DNA from: Bryobacterales bacterium
GTDB lineage: Bacteria > Acidobacteriota > Terriglobia > Bryobacterales > UBA6623
Length of the DNA stretch: 64,000 bases
Reading direction: 5' to 3'
NCBI GenBank assembly: GCA_028819215.1
Contig: JAPPMG010000012.1
Location: 1 to 64,000 of the forward strand
A program made the position numbers and the translations under genes. A model generated the notes under the pieces. It saw nothing but the letters and a program-made list of their open reading frames with translations. It did no database searches and was not told where the DNA came from. Shown here one piece after another: positions 52,947-61,831 of this stretch. Within the stretch, counting starts at the first letter, position 1, and every line of letters starts with the position of its first letter.

Positions 52947-53732
52947 TTACTTGACGGCAAACGGCCTGCGGGCCGGCAAGACCTCATCGAGCAGCACGTC
53001 CACCTCCCGCCGCATCTGGCCGCGCATGCCCAAGTGCATTCCACACTCCTTGTCGACGTCCTTCTCCCACCACCAACGCCCCGCCCGGGAATCTTCGCCA
53101 GCCTGTACCTTGCGGGTGCAGGGCTGGCACCCAATGCTCGGGAAGCCCTGGGCGTACAGCGGGTGTAGCGGCACATCGTGCTCCCGCGCGTAGGCAAAAA
53201 CCTGTTCGTTCGACCAATCGGCCAGTGGGGCAAGCTTCACGATTCCGCCGTGCTCTTCGTCGATCGCCACCGGTTCCGTTTGGTCGCGACCGCTATCTTG
53301 GTCGCGCCGCAGGCCAGTCACCCAGGCATCGAGTGTCGCCAAGCGGCGCTGCAATGGCCTCACCTTGCGGATCTCGCAGCACAGCTTGCGCTTGGCAGGG
53401 CTCTCGTAAAAGAGGTTCGGGCCGTGCAGCGTGAGCATCGAGCCCAGCTCGTCAGCATCCGGCGGAACCAACTCGATCACGATCCCGTAGCGCCGGCGGA
53501 TCTGTGAGATCAGTTGGTAGGTCTCCTCATGCAAGCGACCGGTATCGATGCTAAAGACGTTGATATCGTCGCCGACCATGCGCGCCGCCATGTCGAGGAT
53601 TACCGATCCGGAGGCTTGGAAACTGGTGCAAATCGCCAGTCCCGAGCCGAACTCGTCGATCGCCCAGCCCAAGATCTCCTGGGCCGAGGCGTCGGGCCGC
53701 GGCCACGTGAATTTCGGCAGCGGGAGTGTCAC
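52947..53732 (-). CDS. cysH: APS/PAPS reductase with iron-sulfur motif
   Basis: 261 residues. The enzyme reduces APS (or PAPS) to sulfite using thioredoxin. The [4Fe-4S] ligands Cys118-Cys119 (KLCCEIRK) and Cys202-x2-Cys205 (GCQPCTRK) mark the APS-reductase type, and the catalytic Cys230 is in KECGMHLG. The ATP-pyrophosphatase-like blocks FQASGSVILDMA and SIDTGRLHEETY are present. The start is GTG, overlapping the sat stop by three bases (53729-53732). No cysI sulfite reductase follows. Confidence 0.95.
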   Translation of the reverse strand: MTLPLPKFTWPRPDASAQEILGWAIDEFGSGLAICTSFQASGSVILDMAARMVGDDINVFSIDTGRLHEETYQLISQIRRRYGIVIELVPPDADELGSMLTLHGPNLFYESPAKRKLCCEIRKVRPLQRRLATLDAWVTGLRRDQDSGRDQTEPVAIDEEHGGIVKLAPLADWSNEQVFAYAREHDVPLHPLYAQGFPSIGCQPCTRKVQAGEDSRAGRWWWEKDVDKECGMHLGMRGQMRREVDVLLDEVLPARRPFAVK

Positions 53733-54841
53733 GCAGATTCTCGCGCCGCAGCAATCAGAATCTCAGCGATCTCCGGGCGGGTGAACTCGCTCGGGGGCAG
53801 CTTGCCCTCGCGCAACATCTGGCGCACCGCGCGGCCGGCCAGATGCACGTGATGCTCCGGCGGGTGCGGACACGTCTTCTTCGAGGCCATGCCCCCGCAG
53901 ACCTTGCAGAAGTGGACGAAATCGAAGAAGACCGGTTCCACCCCGAGTTCCCCGGGCCGAAACTCGGAAAAGATCCTCTGGGCGTCGAACGGGCCGTAGT
54001 AGTCGCCCACGCCGGCGTGGTCCCGCCCCACGATGAAGTGCGTAATGCCGTAGTTCTTGCGCACTTGCGCGTGGAAAATCGCCTCGCGCGGGCCGGCGTA
54101 GCGCATCCACGCCGGAAAACCCGCCAGCATCGCGTGGTCGGCCGGGTAGTAGTTGCGCATCAGCACGTCGTAGCAGGCCAAGCGCACCTCCGCGGGCGTG
54201 TCGTCAGCCTTGGTCTCGCCCAAGAGGGGATGGATCACGAGACCGTCAGCGGTCTCGAGGGCGATCTTGGTGCAAAACTCGTGGGCTCGGTGGATCGGAT
54301 TGCGCGTCTGGAATCCCACCACCGTGCGCCAGCCCTTCGCCCCCACCAGCGCCGCCGTCTCGCGCGGCGAGATCGGAAGCGAGCCGGGAACGTCGAGCTT
54401 CCAGTCCGAGCAGACCTCGGCCATAGCCGCGATCGAATATTCGCCCGCCCCGCGCAGCCACTGAACGCCCGGATGCGCCTCGTCCTGGGTGCGGAAGATG
54501 CTCGCGGCGTAGAGTTCCTTCTCGAGCGGGAAGATCTCCTCGACATGCAGCACGCCCGCCGGGGCGTCCCCGTCCATCAGGACCACGCGCTCCGCTCCCT
54601 GGATGCGCTCCTTGGTGGCTGCATCGACTGGGAATACGATCGGAATGCTCCACGGCTCCCCGGTGGTGAGGTGCATGGTCCGGCAGACCGAGCGGGTCTG
54701 GGCACTGTTGAGGAACCCTTGGATCGGCTCGTATCCGCCTTCGGCCAGCAGGTACAGGTCGCTCAGCTGCCGGAACGTCGCGGCAAGGCTCGGTGCGCCA
54801 GAGGAAACCAGCGCGTTCAGTTCCGAGGAGGCAATAGACAT
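53729..54841 (-). CDS. sat: sulfate adenylyltransferase
   Basis: 370 residues of the single-chain Sat family (ATP sulfurylase), which makes APS from sulfate and ATP. The nucleotide-binding blocks are QTRNPIHRAHE (178-188, with His184 and His187) and VGRDHAGVGDYYG. A zinc-type FCKVCGG with TCPHPPEHH follows. A GTG at 54850 could add three residues, but the ATG at 54841 has GGAAGGA directly upstream. First gene of the sulfate-activation operon; an imperfect palindrome lies in its promoter region. Confidence 0.95.
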   Translation of the reverse strand: MSIASSELNALVSSGAPSLAATFRQLSDLYLLAEGGYEPIQGFLNSAQTRSVCRTMHLTTGEPWSIPIVFPVDAATKERIQGAERVVLMDGDAPAGVLHVEEIFPLEKELYAASIFRTQDEAHPGVQWLRGAGEYSIAAMAEVCSDWKLDVPGSLPISPRETAALVGAKGWRTVVGFQTRNPIHRAHEFCTKIALETADGLVIHPLLGETKADDTPAEVRLACYDVLMRNYYPADHAMLAGFPAWMRYAGPREAIFHAQVRKNYGITHFIVGRDHAGVGDYYGPFDAQRIFSEFRPGELGVEPVFFDFVHFCKVCGGMASKKTCPHPPEHHVHLAGRAVRQMLREGKLPPSEFTRPEIAEILIAAARESA

Positions 54842-54848
54842 TCCTTCC
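54842..54848 (-). promoter_or_regulatory. ribosome binding site of sat
   Basis: GGAAGGA immediately precedes the ATG at 54841 and overlaps the alternative GTG at 54850, which makes the ATG the better start. Confidence 0.45.
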
Positions 54849-54874
54849 ACTATACACGGCTCGACAGCTATAGT

Positions 54875-54908
54875 CTAGTATTCCTATCGACATAGTAGGG
54901 ATTACTAG
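54875..54908 (-). promoter_or_regulatory. imperfect palindrome upstream of sat, candidate sulfur-regulator operator
   Basis: CTAGTA (54875-54880) and TACTAG (54903-54908) are exact complements, and the pairing continues inward with TTCC against GGGA-type matches. The element is AT-rich in a GC-rich genome and lies 34 bases before the sat ATG, where an operator of a sulfur-responsive repressor would sit. The regulator is not identified. Confidence 0.45.
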
Positions 54909-54978
54909 CTGAGCGTGCGGCGGAACTGACTGGACCGAGCCGCCGGTTGCGGACCCTACGTGCTGGCCGGGATGGGAA

Positions 54979-55860
54979 TCAGCACCCTGTCGCGCGCTCT
55001 TGCTCGCGCAATTTCAGATACTCTGCGATCGCAGAGTCAAGACTGGGCATCTTGGCGATTCCGGCCGCTTCGACCTTCGCGTTCGAGAGCGCCGCGCAAC
55101 GGGGGCGACGCGCCTTCCCCTGGTAACGCGTGCGGTCGATCGGTTCTAGCTCGGCAGCGCAGCGAGCCAAGCGCGCGATCTTGCGGGCGAACTCGTACCA
55201 CGACACAGGTTCGCCGCCCGCCAAGTGATACAAGCCGAACGGGATTCCGCGCTCGATCGCGTCCAGCGTGCGGGCAGCCAGCGCCGGGCCGAACGTCGGC
55301 GTCGCGATCTGGTCGTCCACGATGCGCAACGGCGCTTCTGAGGCGCACTTGCGCAGCACGAACTCGGCGAAGTTGCCGCGTTTCGTGTGCCGCCCCGGCG
55401 GACCGAAGACGCCCCCGACCCTCAGCACGTAGTGAGCAGGGCAGTGGGCCTGCGCAAACGTCTCCCCGGCAAGCTTGGAGACTCCATAGACCGACTGCGG
55501 GGCTGGGGCGTCTGTCTCACGGTACGGGCAGCTCGTCTCGCCGCTGAAGACATAGTCGGTCGAATAGTGCACCAGCACGGCGCTGGCTCCCGCACATGCG
55601 ACAGCTATGTTGCGCACGGCCAGTGCATTGACGCGCATGGCCGTTCGGACGTCACTCTCGGCCCGGTCGACCTCGTTGAAGGCTGCCGCGTTGATGACGC
55701 AGTCCGGGTTGTGGCGTGCGATGCGCCGGCGCGTCGCGGGCTCGTCGGTTATGTCGAGTTGGCTCCGGGGCAGGGCCAGCAAGGTGTGGCCGCGCTTGCG
55801 GCACAACCGCGCCAAGTCCGCGCCGAGCTGACCGCCCGCGCCCAACAGGATCGTACGCAA
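54979..55860 (-). CDS. rmlD: dTDP-4-dehydrorhamnose reductase
   Basis: 293 residues of the RmlD family, the last step of dTDP-L-rhamnose synthesis. The start RTILLGAGGQLGADLARL is the Rossmann motif, NPDCVINAAAFNEVDRAE near 50-68 is typical, and the active-site YGVSKLAGE (Tyr-x3-Lys) is near 130. The C-terminal PRCAALSNAKVEA block fits. The start codon is TTG, because no ATG stands at the beginning of the fold. rmlA, rmlB and rmlC are not in the window. Confidence 0.9.
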   Translation of the reverse strand: MRTILLGAGGQLGADLARLCRKRGHTLLALPRSQLDITDEPATRRRIARHNPDCVINAAAFNEVDRAESDVRTAMRVNALAVRNIAVACAGASAVLVHYSTDYVFSGETSCPYRETDAPAPQSVYGVSKLAGETFAQAHCPAHYVLRVGGVFGPPGRHTKRGNFAEFVLRKCASEAPLRIVDDQIATPTFGPALAARTLDAIERGIPFGLYHLAGGEPVSWYEFARKIARLARCAAELEPIDRTRYQGKARRPRCAALSNAKVEAAGIAKMPSLDSAIAEYLKLREQERATGC

Positions 55861-55884
55861 GGCCGCAGTCTAGCAGTCTGCCGG

Positions 55885-57165
55885 TCAGTCCGCCGGACGC
55901 AGGCCTCTCAGCGCAGTCTCGAGCTCAGCCCTCGCTCGCAGCGCTTCTTCGGAGGAGGCGCTGATTGTCAGCGGGGCGACTTCCCCCCTGCCAGCACTCA
56001 TGTCGAAGAGGCGTCCGTCGTCGTACAGCTTCCAGCGTTGCGTGCGCACCCAGCGCGCAGAACTGCCCTCGGCAAAGGCCCATGGGCGCGGTGAAGCGGT
56101 GCCGCCCCGCAGTCGATCGGCCAAGCTGACGCCGTCCAGCCCGGCCGGAACCGTCCCGCCAGCTAGGTCGACGAAGGTCGGGAACCAGTCGCTGAAGTCG
56201 ACCAGATCATCAACGACCTGCCCTGGAGAGAGCTTGCCCGGCCAGTTTGCGACCAGCGGCACGCGGGTGCCTCCATCGGTGAGTTCGCCCTTGCCGCCCT
56301 TGACCCGCTGCCCGTTCCAAACCAGTTCTATGGGTTGCTTGAACATCTTGCCGCCTTCGGCAGTGAAGTAGTACGACTTGGGGGTCCCGTTATCCGCCGT
56401 GAACAGGAACAGCGTGCGCTCTCGAATGCCGAGCTCTTCGACGGCATCGACGAGTCTGCCGACGCGCTCATCCATGTCTTCGACCATCTTCTTGTAGCTG
56501 TCGTAGTGGCCTTGCGGCCCGAGCGGAGGCGGCGTTCCGACATCATCGGTCACGTCGTGCGCCAGCGCCATGGAATAGAACGCAAAGAATGGCTTGTCGC
56601 GGTTGTCGCGCATGAATTCCACGAGGTGTTCGACATAGACATCCGGCCCATAGCGGTCAATGACGTCCGAGCGCACCTTGCCGTCCTGATAGATCAGCGG
56701 CCGGTAGTAGCGCGGCCCCTCGTGCCAGCCGAACAGGGATGATCGTTCAAAGCCCAGTCGTTTGGGATGGTCGGGCTCGTCGCGAAGCAGAGTCAGCTGC
56801 CACTTGCCAGCAATGGCCGTCGCATACCCGAGCCCGCGCATCGCAATGCCAATCGAGGCGCTCTCCAAGTTGCGCGGGAAGGTGCCCCACTGCGGCCGAC
56901 CTAAGCGGAAGGGGTACTGGCCCGTCATGATGGCAATGCGGGAAGGGTGACAAACCGGCATGGAGTAGCAATGGCGGAAGCGGACGCCCGCCTGGGCCAA
57001 TGCATCGATCCGGGGCGTCCGGTACGAGGTTCCGCCGTAGCAGCCCAGCGCTTGGTCCGCAACGTCATCGGCAAGGATGAACACGATGTTCGGTTTGTCG
57101 GCCGCAAGCGCGCGAGTGGTCAGGACCATGGCGAACACCGCGAGGGCGCACTTGAATCTCGTCAT
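55885..57165 (-). CDS. secreted sulfatase
   Basis: 426 residues. A signal peptide (FKCALAVFAMVLTTRALAA) is followed by PNIVFILADDVADQALGCYG with the metal Asp33-Asp34. The formylglycine motif is Cys72-His-Pro-Ser-Arg76 then IAIMTGQYPFRLG. FTADNGTPKSYYFTAEGGK and ELTDGGTRVPLVANWPGK are the later metal and substrate blocks. The frame runs upstream, but the signal begins at the ATG at 57165. Likely an arylsulfatase or glycosaminoglycan/fucoidan-type sulfatase in the periplasm or outside; the substrate is unknown. It is followed by rmlD after 24 bases on the same strand. Confidence 0.92.
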   Translation of the reverse strand: MTRFKCALAVFAMVLTTRALAADKPNIVFILADDVADQALGCYGGTSYRTPRIDALAQAGVRFRHCYSMPVCHPSRIAIMTGQYPFRLGRPQWGTFPRNLESASIGIAMRGLGYATAIAGKWQLTLLRDEPDHPKRLGFERSSLFGWHEGPRYYRPLIYQDGKVRSDVIDRYGPDVYVEHLVEFMRDNRDKPFFAFYSMALAHDVTDDVGTPPPLGPQGHYDSYKKMVEDMDERVGRLVDAVEELGIRERTLFLFTADNGTPKSYYFTAEGGKMFKQPIELVWNGQRVKGGKGELTDGGTRVPLVANWPGKLSPGQVVDDLVDFSDWFPTFVDLAGGTVPAGLDGVSLADRLRGGTASPRPWAFAEGSSARWVRTQRWKLYDDGRLFDMSAGRGEVAPLTISASSEEALRARAELETALRGLRPAD

Positions 57166-57234
57166 CGGCGCCCATCGTACAGCACTGAGCATCGGCGGCG
57201 CGGGGCTAGCCGCGCTGGCGTCTAGAATCAGACT

Positions 57235-58137
57235 GTGACGCAATCCTCGAGCCCAGTAGTCACTGGAGCCACGGGATTCGTGGGACGGCGGCTCTGCAAG
57301 CTGCTGACAAGCCCGCGGATCCTCACACGCGCCCCGGAGCATGTCCCGCCGGAATTCGCTCAGAGCGCGTGCTTCCGCTGGGACCCGGCCCGCGAACTTC
57401 CTCCGGCGGAAGCTTTCGACGGCTGTCAGGCCGTGTTTCACCTAGCCGGCGAGCCAGTTGCAGAGGGGCGCTGGACGAAGGCCAAGAAAGCGAACATCCG
57501 AGACAGCCGCGTCGAGGGGACCAAGCATCTGGTCGAAGCTCTGCGGCAACTCGAGCATCGGCCGGAAGTCCTGGTTTCGGCTTCAGCGGTCGGGATCTAC
57601 GGCAGTCGCGGCGACGAAGTCCTCGCCGAGTCCGCGACGGCGGCAGAGGGCTTCCTTGCCGATGTGTGTCGCGCATGGGAAGCGGAGGCGCTTGCTGCCG
57701 AGGATCTGGGCATGAGAGTCGTCACGATCCGGATCGGTCTCGTGCTCGGCGCGCAAGGCGGGGCTCTGGCCCGAATGCTCCCGCTGTTCAAGCTGTGCGC
57801 CGGAGGGAGGCTCGGCCACGGGAGGCAGTGGATGCCGTGGATCCACGTGGATGATCTAGCTGCCCTGTTCCTTTATTGCGCCCAATCGGAGACGTTGTCC
57901 GGGGCGGTCAATGGCTCCGCGCCGGACCCGGTTACCAACCGACACTTCACCAAGGCACTGGCGACCGCTGTCGGCAGGCCAGCACTCTTCCCGGCCCCGG
58001 CGTTCGCCCTGCGCGTCGGGCTGGGTGAATTCTCCGAGGTGCTGCTGGCGTCGCAGCGCGCAGTGCCGGACAAGGCCCTGAGCGCCGGATTCGAGTTCGA
58101 GCACCCGACCATCGAGACGGCCTTGCAAGGGCTCTGA
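57235..58137 (+). CDS. TIGR01777-family epimerase (SDR, YfcH-like)
   Basis: 300 residues of the atypical SDR family seen as YfcH/SDR39U1. The nucleotide motif is [17 protein letters not shown] at residues 8-24, followed by [20 protein letters not shown] near 75 and [14 protein letters not shown] near 118. [15 protein letters not shown] and the C-terminal [14 protein letters not shown] then [12 protein letters not shown] are typical. The start is GTG. The function is unproven; the family is often linked to cell division or NADP-binding reductase activity. It is divergent from the sulfatase and upstream of another SDR gene. Confidence 0.9.
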   Translation: MTQSSSPVVTGATGFVGRRLCKLLTSPRILTRAPEHVPPEFAQSACFRWDPARELPPAEAFDGCQAVFHLAGEPVAEGRWTKAKKANIRDSRVEGTKHLVEALRQLEHRPEVLVSASAVGIYGSRGDEVLAESATAAEGFLADVCRAWEAEALAAEDLGMRVVTIRIGLVLGAQGGALARMLPLFKLCAGGRLGHGRQWMPWIHVDDLAALFLYCAQSETLSGAVNGSAPDPVTNRHFTKALATAVGRPALFPAPAFALRVGLGEFSEVLLASQRAVPDKALSAGFEFEHPTIETALQGL

Positions 58138-58210
58138 TCGGCCTGCGTGCGGGCCGCCGGCTCGAGGCGGGAGACCTGGCGCCGGCTTGCTAGACTGCGG
58201 GCGGGGCTCT

Positions 58211-58972
58211 ATGGAACTTTCGGGAAAGACGGCGCTGGTCACCGGCGCCAGCAAGGGAATCGGCCGCGGGATCTGCCTCAAGCTTGCCGCCTTGGGCTGC
58301 GATGTCGCGGTGAACTACAACAGCGACCCCTCCGGCGCTGAGCAGGTCGTGGACTCTGCCCGGGCGGTTGGGAGACGAGCGTTTCCGGTGCAGGCTTCCG
58401 TCGCGGAGTCGGCGCAAGTTCGTGCCATGTTCGACAGGGTGCTGTCCGAATTCGCCGGGCTCGACATTCTCGTCAACAACGCTGGGACACAGGTCTGGGC
58501 CCCTTTGCTCGAGCTATCGGAGGAGGACTGGGACCGCGTAATCGACACGAACCTAAAGGGGTGCTTCCTCTGCACTCAGTTGGCGGCCCGCGCCATGAAG
58601 GAGCGCGGCAAAGGGCGCATCGTCAACATCGGATCGGGATGCAACAAAGTCGCATTCCCCAACCTTGTCAGCTACACGGCCAGCAAGGGCGGCATGGAGC
58701 AGTTCACCAAGGTGGCTGCGGCCGAACTGGGCGACTGCGGCATCACGGTCAACTGCGTGGCGCCCGGAGCGATCCTGATCGAGCGAACCGAGCGCGAGGC
58801 GGCAGACTATGCCGGACAGTGGTCGAAGCTAACACCGATAGGGCGAGTCGGCCACCCGCCGGACGTGGCCGAAGCGGTGGCGTTCCTATGCCGCGACGAG
58901 AGCGAGTTCATCACCGGCCAAACGCTGATGGTTGACGGCGGACTGTTCACGCGGGGGCCCTGGGCCTATTGA
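58211..58972 (+). CDS. SDR-family oxidoreductase (FabG-like)
   Basis: 253 residues. The classical SDR motifs are [11 protein letters not shown] at 11-21, NNAGT near 90, the catalytic Ser and Tyr in [23 protein letters not shown] near 140-160, and [12 protein letters not shown] near 185. The C-terminal [18 protein letters not shown] completes the fold. It could act in fatty-acid synthesis or as a sugar or alcohol dehydrogenase; the genome context (sulfatases, acid-sugar enzymes) favours the latter. The earlier frame start lacks a pattern; the ATG at 58211 is the natural start. Confidence 0.9.
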   Translation: MELSGKTALVTGASKGIGRGICLKLAALGCDVAVNYNSDPSGAEQVVDSARAVGRRAFPVQASVAESAQVRAMFDRVLSEFAGLDILVNNAGTQVWAPLLELSEEDWDRVIDTNLKGCFLCTQLAARAMKERGKGRIVNIGSGCNKVAFPNLVSYTASKGGMEQFTKVAAAELGDCGITVNCVAPGAILIERTEREAADYAGQWSKLTPIGRVGHPPDVAEAVAFLCRDESEFITGQTLMVDGGLFTRGPWAY

Positions 58973-58980
58973 GCCCGCCC

Positions 58981-60504
58981 CTACGAATAGTCGCCGCCAG
59001 AGAGGCTGTGGAGCACTGACTCCTGCCACTCGTGCAAGTGCGCCTCCAAGCGCGCGACTTCTTCGGGGTGGCGGTCTGCAAGATCATTGCTCTCAGCCGG
59101 ATCGGCGCGGATGTCAAACAGCTCCCTCGTTCCGGCACCGCCGCCGTCTACCACTAGCTTGTAGCGGTGGTCGAGGACCGCCCGCGGCCCACTGAAGTCG
59201 GCCTCTTCGACGCTGGGGTGATGAAAGTTGCGGAAGTTCCGCGTCAGCCGGCCATCCATGTACTTTACAAGCGGCGTGGTGCCTTCTTGGAGCGCCGCGT
59301 CGATGTACGGCTCGCCGCCATCCGCTTGGCCGGCTTCGAACCTCCAGAAGCAAATCGGCTCCGGCCGTTGCTGCATGGCCCCATCGATGACCGGAACCAA
59401 GCTGAGGCCATCCAGCGGGCGGTCTGGCAGCGATTGGCCGGTGAGTTCGCATAGCGTAGGCAGGATGTCACTGGTCACGGAGTTGACGGGGCTGCGCAGC
59501 GGCTCCGGAATCCGTGCAGGCCACTCGATCACACACGGAACGCGCACACCGCCTTCGTACACCCGGCCTTTGCTCGACCGCAGTGAGGACGAGAAGCGGG
59601 CCTCCGATGGCGCTCCGTTGTCGCTGCAGTACCACAGCAGCGTGTCGGGCCGCAGGTCGGCTTCCCGCAAGTGATCTCTCAGATCTCCGATGGCCCGATC
59701 CATCGCGGTGATTTCGGCGTAGCGGGCCTGCAGGATCTTGTCCAAGCGCACCTGCGTCCGCAAGCCCGTCTCCATCGAGGTGATCCCGGCCGTGTCCTCT
59801 CGCAGGCTCTCTGGAAGATCCGCATACGCTTGGAGGTCGGAGTCCAAGCCACTGTACGGCTCGTGGGGCGAGCCGAACCAGATGACCGCGAAGAAGGGCC
59901 GCCCGTCGCGCTTCGCCTTGTCGATGAATTGCTTAGCCGCGTCGATCACGATCTGAGAACTCTCCCCCTCGTGCATCTCTGGAGCGGCACCGTTTCGCGA
60001 GAGAATCGGGTTCATCTCGAAGAAGTTGTCGTGAGAGAGCCACTCGTCGAATCCGAACGCACCGGGATTCGTTGGCGAATCGGCCTTGACGGGGCCGAGG
60101 TGCCACTTGCCGAAGTGGCCGCAGGCATAGCCGGCTTGGCTCAGCATTTGGGCGATGCCGGTTTCCTCTGGCCGGATCGACCAATTCGCACTGAACGTGC
60201 CGTAACGGTTTGGATGCCGTCCAGTCATCACGCTGCCGCGGGTCGGCGAGCACACAGGCGCGGCCGAGTAGAAGCGATCAAGGCGCAATCCGGACGCGGC
60301 CATTTCGTCGAGCACTGGCGTCTTGACGTGCGAGTGTCCGTTGTATCCCGTTTCGTGCCAGCCGTGGTCGTCTCCCATCAACAGCACGATGTTGGGCCTC
60401 GCCGGGCCCTCCGTCTGGCCAGGGCCGCCAGATGTGCACGAGGACGACACCGACAAAGCGGTTGCGGTGGCAAAGAAGTTCCGACGAGTGAGGGTGTACG
60501 ACAT
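58981..60504 (-). CDS. exported sulfatase, lipoprotein-like or Tat signal
   Basis: 507 residues. The N-terminus has Tat-like LTRRNFFATATALSVSS with a Cys at 23 (SSC) that could be lipidated. Metal residues Asp45-Asp46 (LLMGDDHGW) precede the formylglycine motif Cys85-Ser-Pro-Thr-Arg89, then GSVMTGRHPNRYG. CSDNGAPSEARFSSSLRSSK and VYEGGVRVPCVIEWP are the later family blocks. The substrate is unknown. It is convergent with the SDR gene (8 bases) and preceded on its own strand by the UXS-like gene 140 bases away. Confidence 0.92.
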   Translation of the reverse strand: MSYTLTRRNFFATATALSVSSSCTSGGPGQTEGPARPNIVLLMGDDHGWHETGYNGHSHVKTPVLDEMAASGLRLDRFYSAAPVCSPTRGSVMTGRHPNRYGTFSANWSIRPEETGIAQMLSQAGYACGHFGKWHLGPVKADSPTNPGAFGFDEWLSHDNFFEMNPILSRNGAAPEMHEGESSQIVIDAAKQFIDKAKRDGRPFFAVIWFGSPHEPYSGLDSDLQAYADLPESLREDTAGITSMETGLRTQVRLDKILQARYAEITAMDRAIGDLRDHLREADLRPDTLLWYCSDNGAPSEARFSSSLRSSKGRVYEGGVRVPCVIEWPARIPEPLRSPVNSVTSDILPTLCELTGQSLPDRPLDGLSLVPVIDGAMQQRPEPICFWRFEAGQADGGEPYIDAALQEGTTPLVKYMDGRLTRNFRNFHHPSVEEADFSGPRAVLDHRYKLVVDGGGAGTRELFDIRADPAESNDLADRHPEEVARLEAHLHEWQESVLHSLSGGDYS

Positions 60505-60542
60505 GGTTTCGGGGCGCCCTATGATCTCACATCAACATGCCC

Positions 60543-60578
60543 GACAAGCTGGTCCGGGCGCGTCGGATCCGGCTTGTC
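60543..60578 (-). terminator. long hairpin between the UXS-like gene and the sulfatase gene
   Basis: GACAAGC (60543-60549) pairs exactly with GCTTGTC (60572-60578), and the stem continues inward with GG and TCCG against CGGA and CC, one wobble pair and one bulge, around a 7-base loop. It lies 67 bases after the UXS-like stop. There is no T tract, so it may be an attenuator or RNA-stability element instead. Confidence 0.3.
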
Positions 60579-60644
60579 CCACCAAATCGGTCGGGATAGC
60601 TAGACGGGAGTCCGGCTGGGATCAGACGCTCCGCTACAGCGCCC

Positions 60645-61568
60645 TCACTCCGAGTAGGATGCCAGCATCAAGCGCACACCTTGCTGCAAATCCACGGTTG
60701 GCTCCCAACCGAGCAGGCGTCTTGCCTTGGCGATATCCGGATGACGCCGGCAGGGGTCATCCTGCGGCAATTCGAGGTGGGTGACCCCACAGTCAACACC
60801 CGCAATCGCTTGCACGACCTCGGCCAGTTCCAGCACAGTGATCTCGTCTGGACCGCCGAGGTTAACCGGCATCGCCTCGTCGCTGGCAGCCAATCGGACG
60901 ATGCCCTCGACAATATCGGAGACATAGCAAAAGCTCCGCGTCTGCGAACCGTCGCCGAAGACCGTCAGGGGAACGGCGCGCAACGCTTGGTCCAGAAAAG
61001 CTGGCAAGACGCGCCCATCGCCACGCTTCATCCGGGGACCGTAGACGTTGAACAGGCGAGCGATCCGGGTATCGGCGCCGCAGTCGCGGTGGTAGGCCAT
61101 GGTGAGGGCCTCCGCGTAGCGCTTGCCCTCGTCATATACCGAGCGCGGGCCAACCGGATTGACGTTGCCCCAATACGTCTCAGTTTGCGGCTGGACGAGG
61201 GCGTCGCCATAGGCTTCGGAGGTCGAGGCCTGTAAGAACGTGGCGCGATTGCAAAGAGCCAGTTCTAGCATGTTGCGGGTACCCTGCGAGCAGGCCGCCA
61301 GCGTTTCGAGCGGGGCTGCCAGATAGTCGCGCGGGCTCGCCGGGCAGGCGAGGTTGTAGACCACGTCGATACGGCCATCTGCTTGAAACGGCTCGCAGAT
61401 GTCGTGTCGACAGAAGCGAAACCCCGTACGGCCCCGCAGATGGTGCAAGTTCTCCGCCCGACCAGTGCTGAGGTTGTCCAGCCCGATCACCTCATGCCCA
61501 TCCGCCAGCAAGCGGTCGCAGAGGTGAGAACCGATGAAGCCGGCGGCTCCAGAAACAACGACTCGCAA
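60645..61568 (-). CDS. UDP-xylose-synthase-like NAD-dependent epimerase/decarboxylase
   Basis: 307 residues of the extended SDR family. Typical of UDP-glucuronate decarboxylase are GAAGFIGSHLCDRLL, VVYNLACPASPRDYL near 70, FLQASTSEAYGDALVQPQTE near 112-130, TYWGNVNPVGPRSVYDEGKR (active Tyr-x3-Lys) and RIARLFNVYGPRM near 168. RRHPDIAKARRLLGWEP is the family end. It would turn UDP-glucuronate into UDP-xylose for surface polysaccharide; a GDP-mannose-type epimerase is less likely. The ATG lies at 61568, and the gene ends 140 bases before the sulfatase start. Confidence 0.88.
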   Translation of the reverse strand: MRVVVSGAAGFIGSHLCDRLLADGHEVIGLDNLSTGRAENLHHLRGRTGFRFCRHDICEPFQADGRIDVVYNLACPASPRDYLAAPLETLAACSQGTRNMLELALCNRATFLQASTSEAYGDALVQPQTETYWGNVNPVGPRSVYDEGKRYAEALTMAYHRDCGADTRIARLFNVYGPRMKRGDGRVLPAFLDQALRAVPLTVFGDGSQTRSFCYVSDIVEGIVRLAASDEAMPVNLGGPDEITVLELAEVVQAIAGVDCGVTHLELPQDDPCRRHPDIAKARRLLGWEPTVDLQQGVRLMLASYSE

Positions 61569-61578
61569 GTCTATTGGG

Positions 61579-61621
61579 CTCCCGCCTTCATCGTATGCGG
61601 GCAGGAACCTGCGGGCGGGAG
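61579..61621. repeat. nested inverted repeats upstream of the UXS-like gene
   Basis: CTCCCGCC (61579-61586) pairs exactly with GGCGGGAG (61614-61621), and inside the loop GCAGG (61601-61605) pairs with CCTGC (61608-61612). The element is within 12-55 bases upstream of the UXS-like ATG (61568) and could fold in its leader. The rest of the gap to 61831 shows no gene. Confidence 0.35.
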
Positions 61622-61831
61622 AGCACCGAGCATCCTACTTCCGATCGGGATTCGAGGAATCGGGGAATCCACCTAGATGGTGCCCCAAGGCGTCGGCTGC
61701 AGGAACCGGTCGCTGACAAGGAGGACGCTCGCAAACCAGTCGTCGCGTGTGGTAACGTTCCTCGGAAAGGTCTGCTTCGACCTGACCATCGCCTCATCGG
61801 CCAATCACACTGCAATTTCCGATCGACTGCA

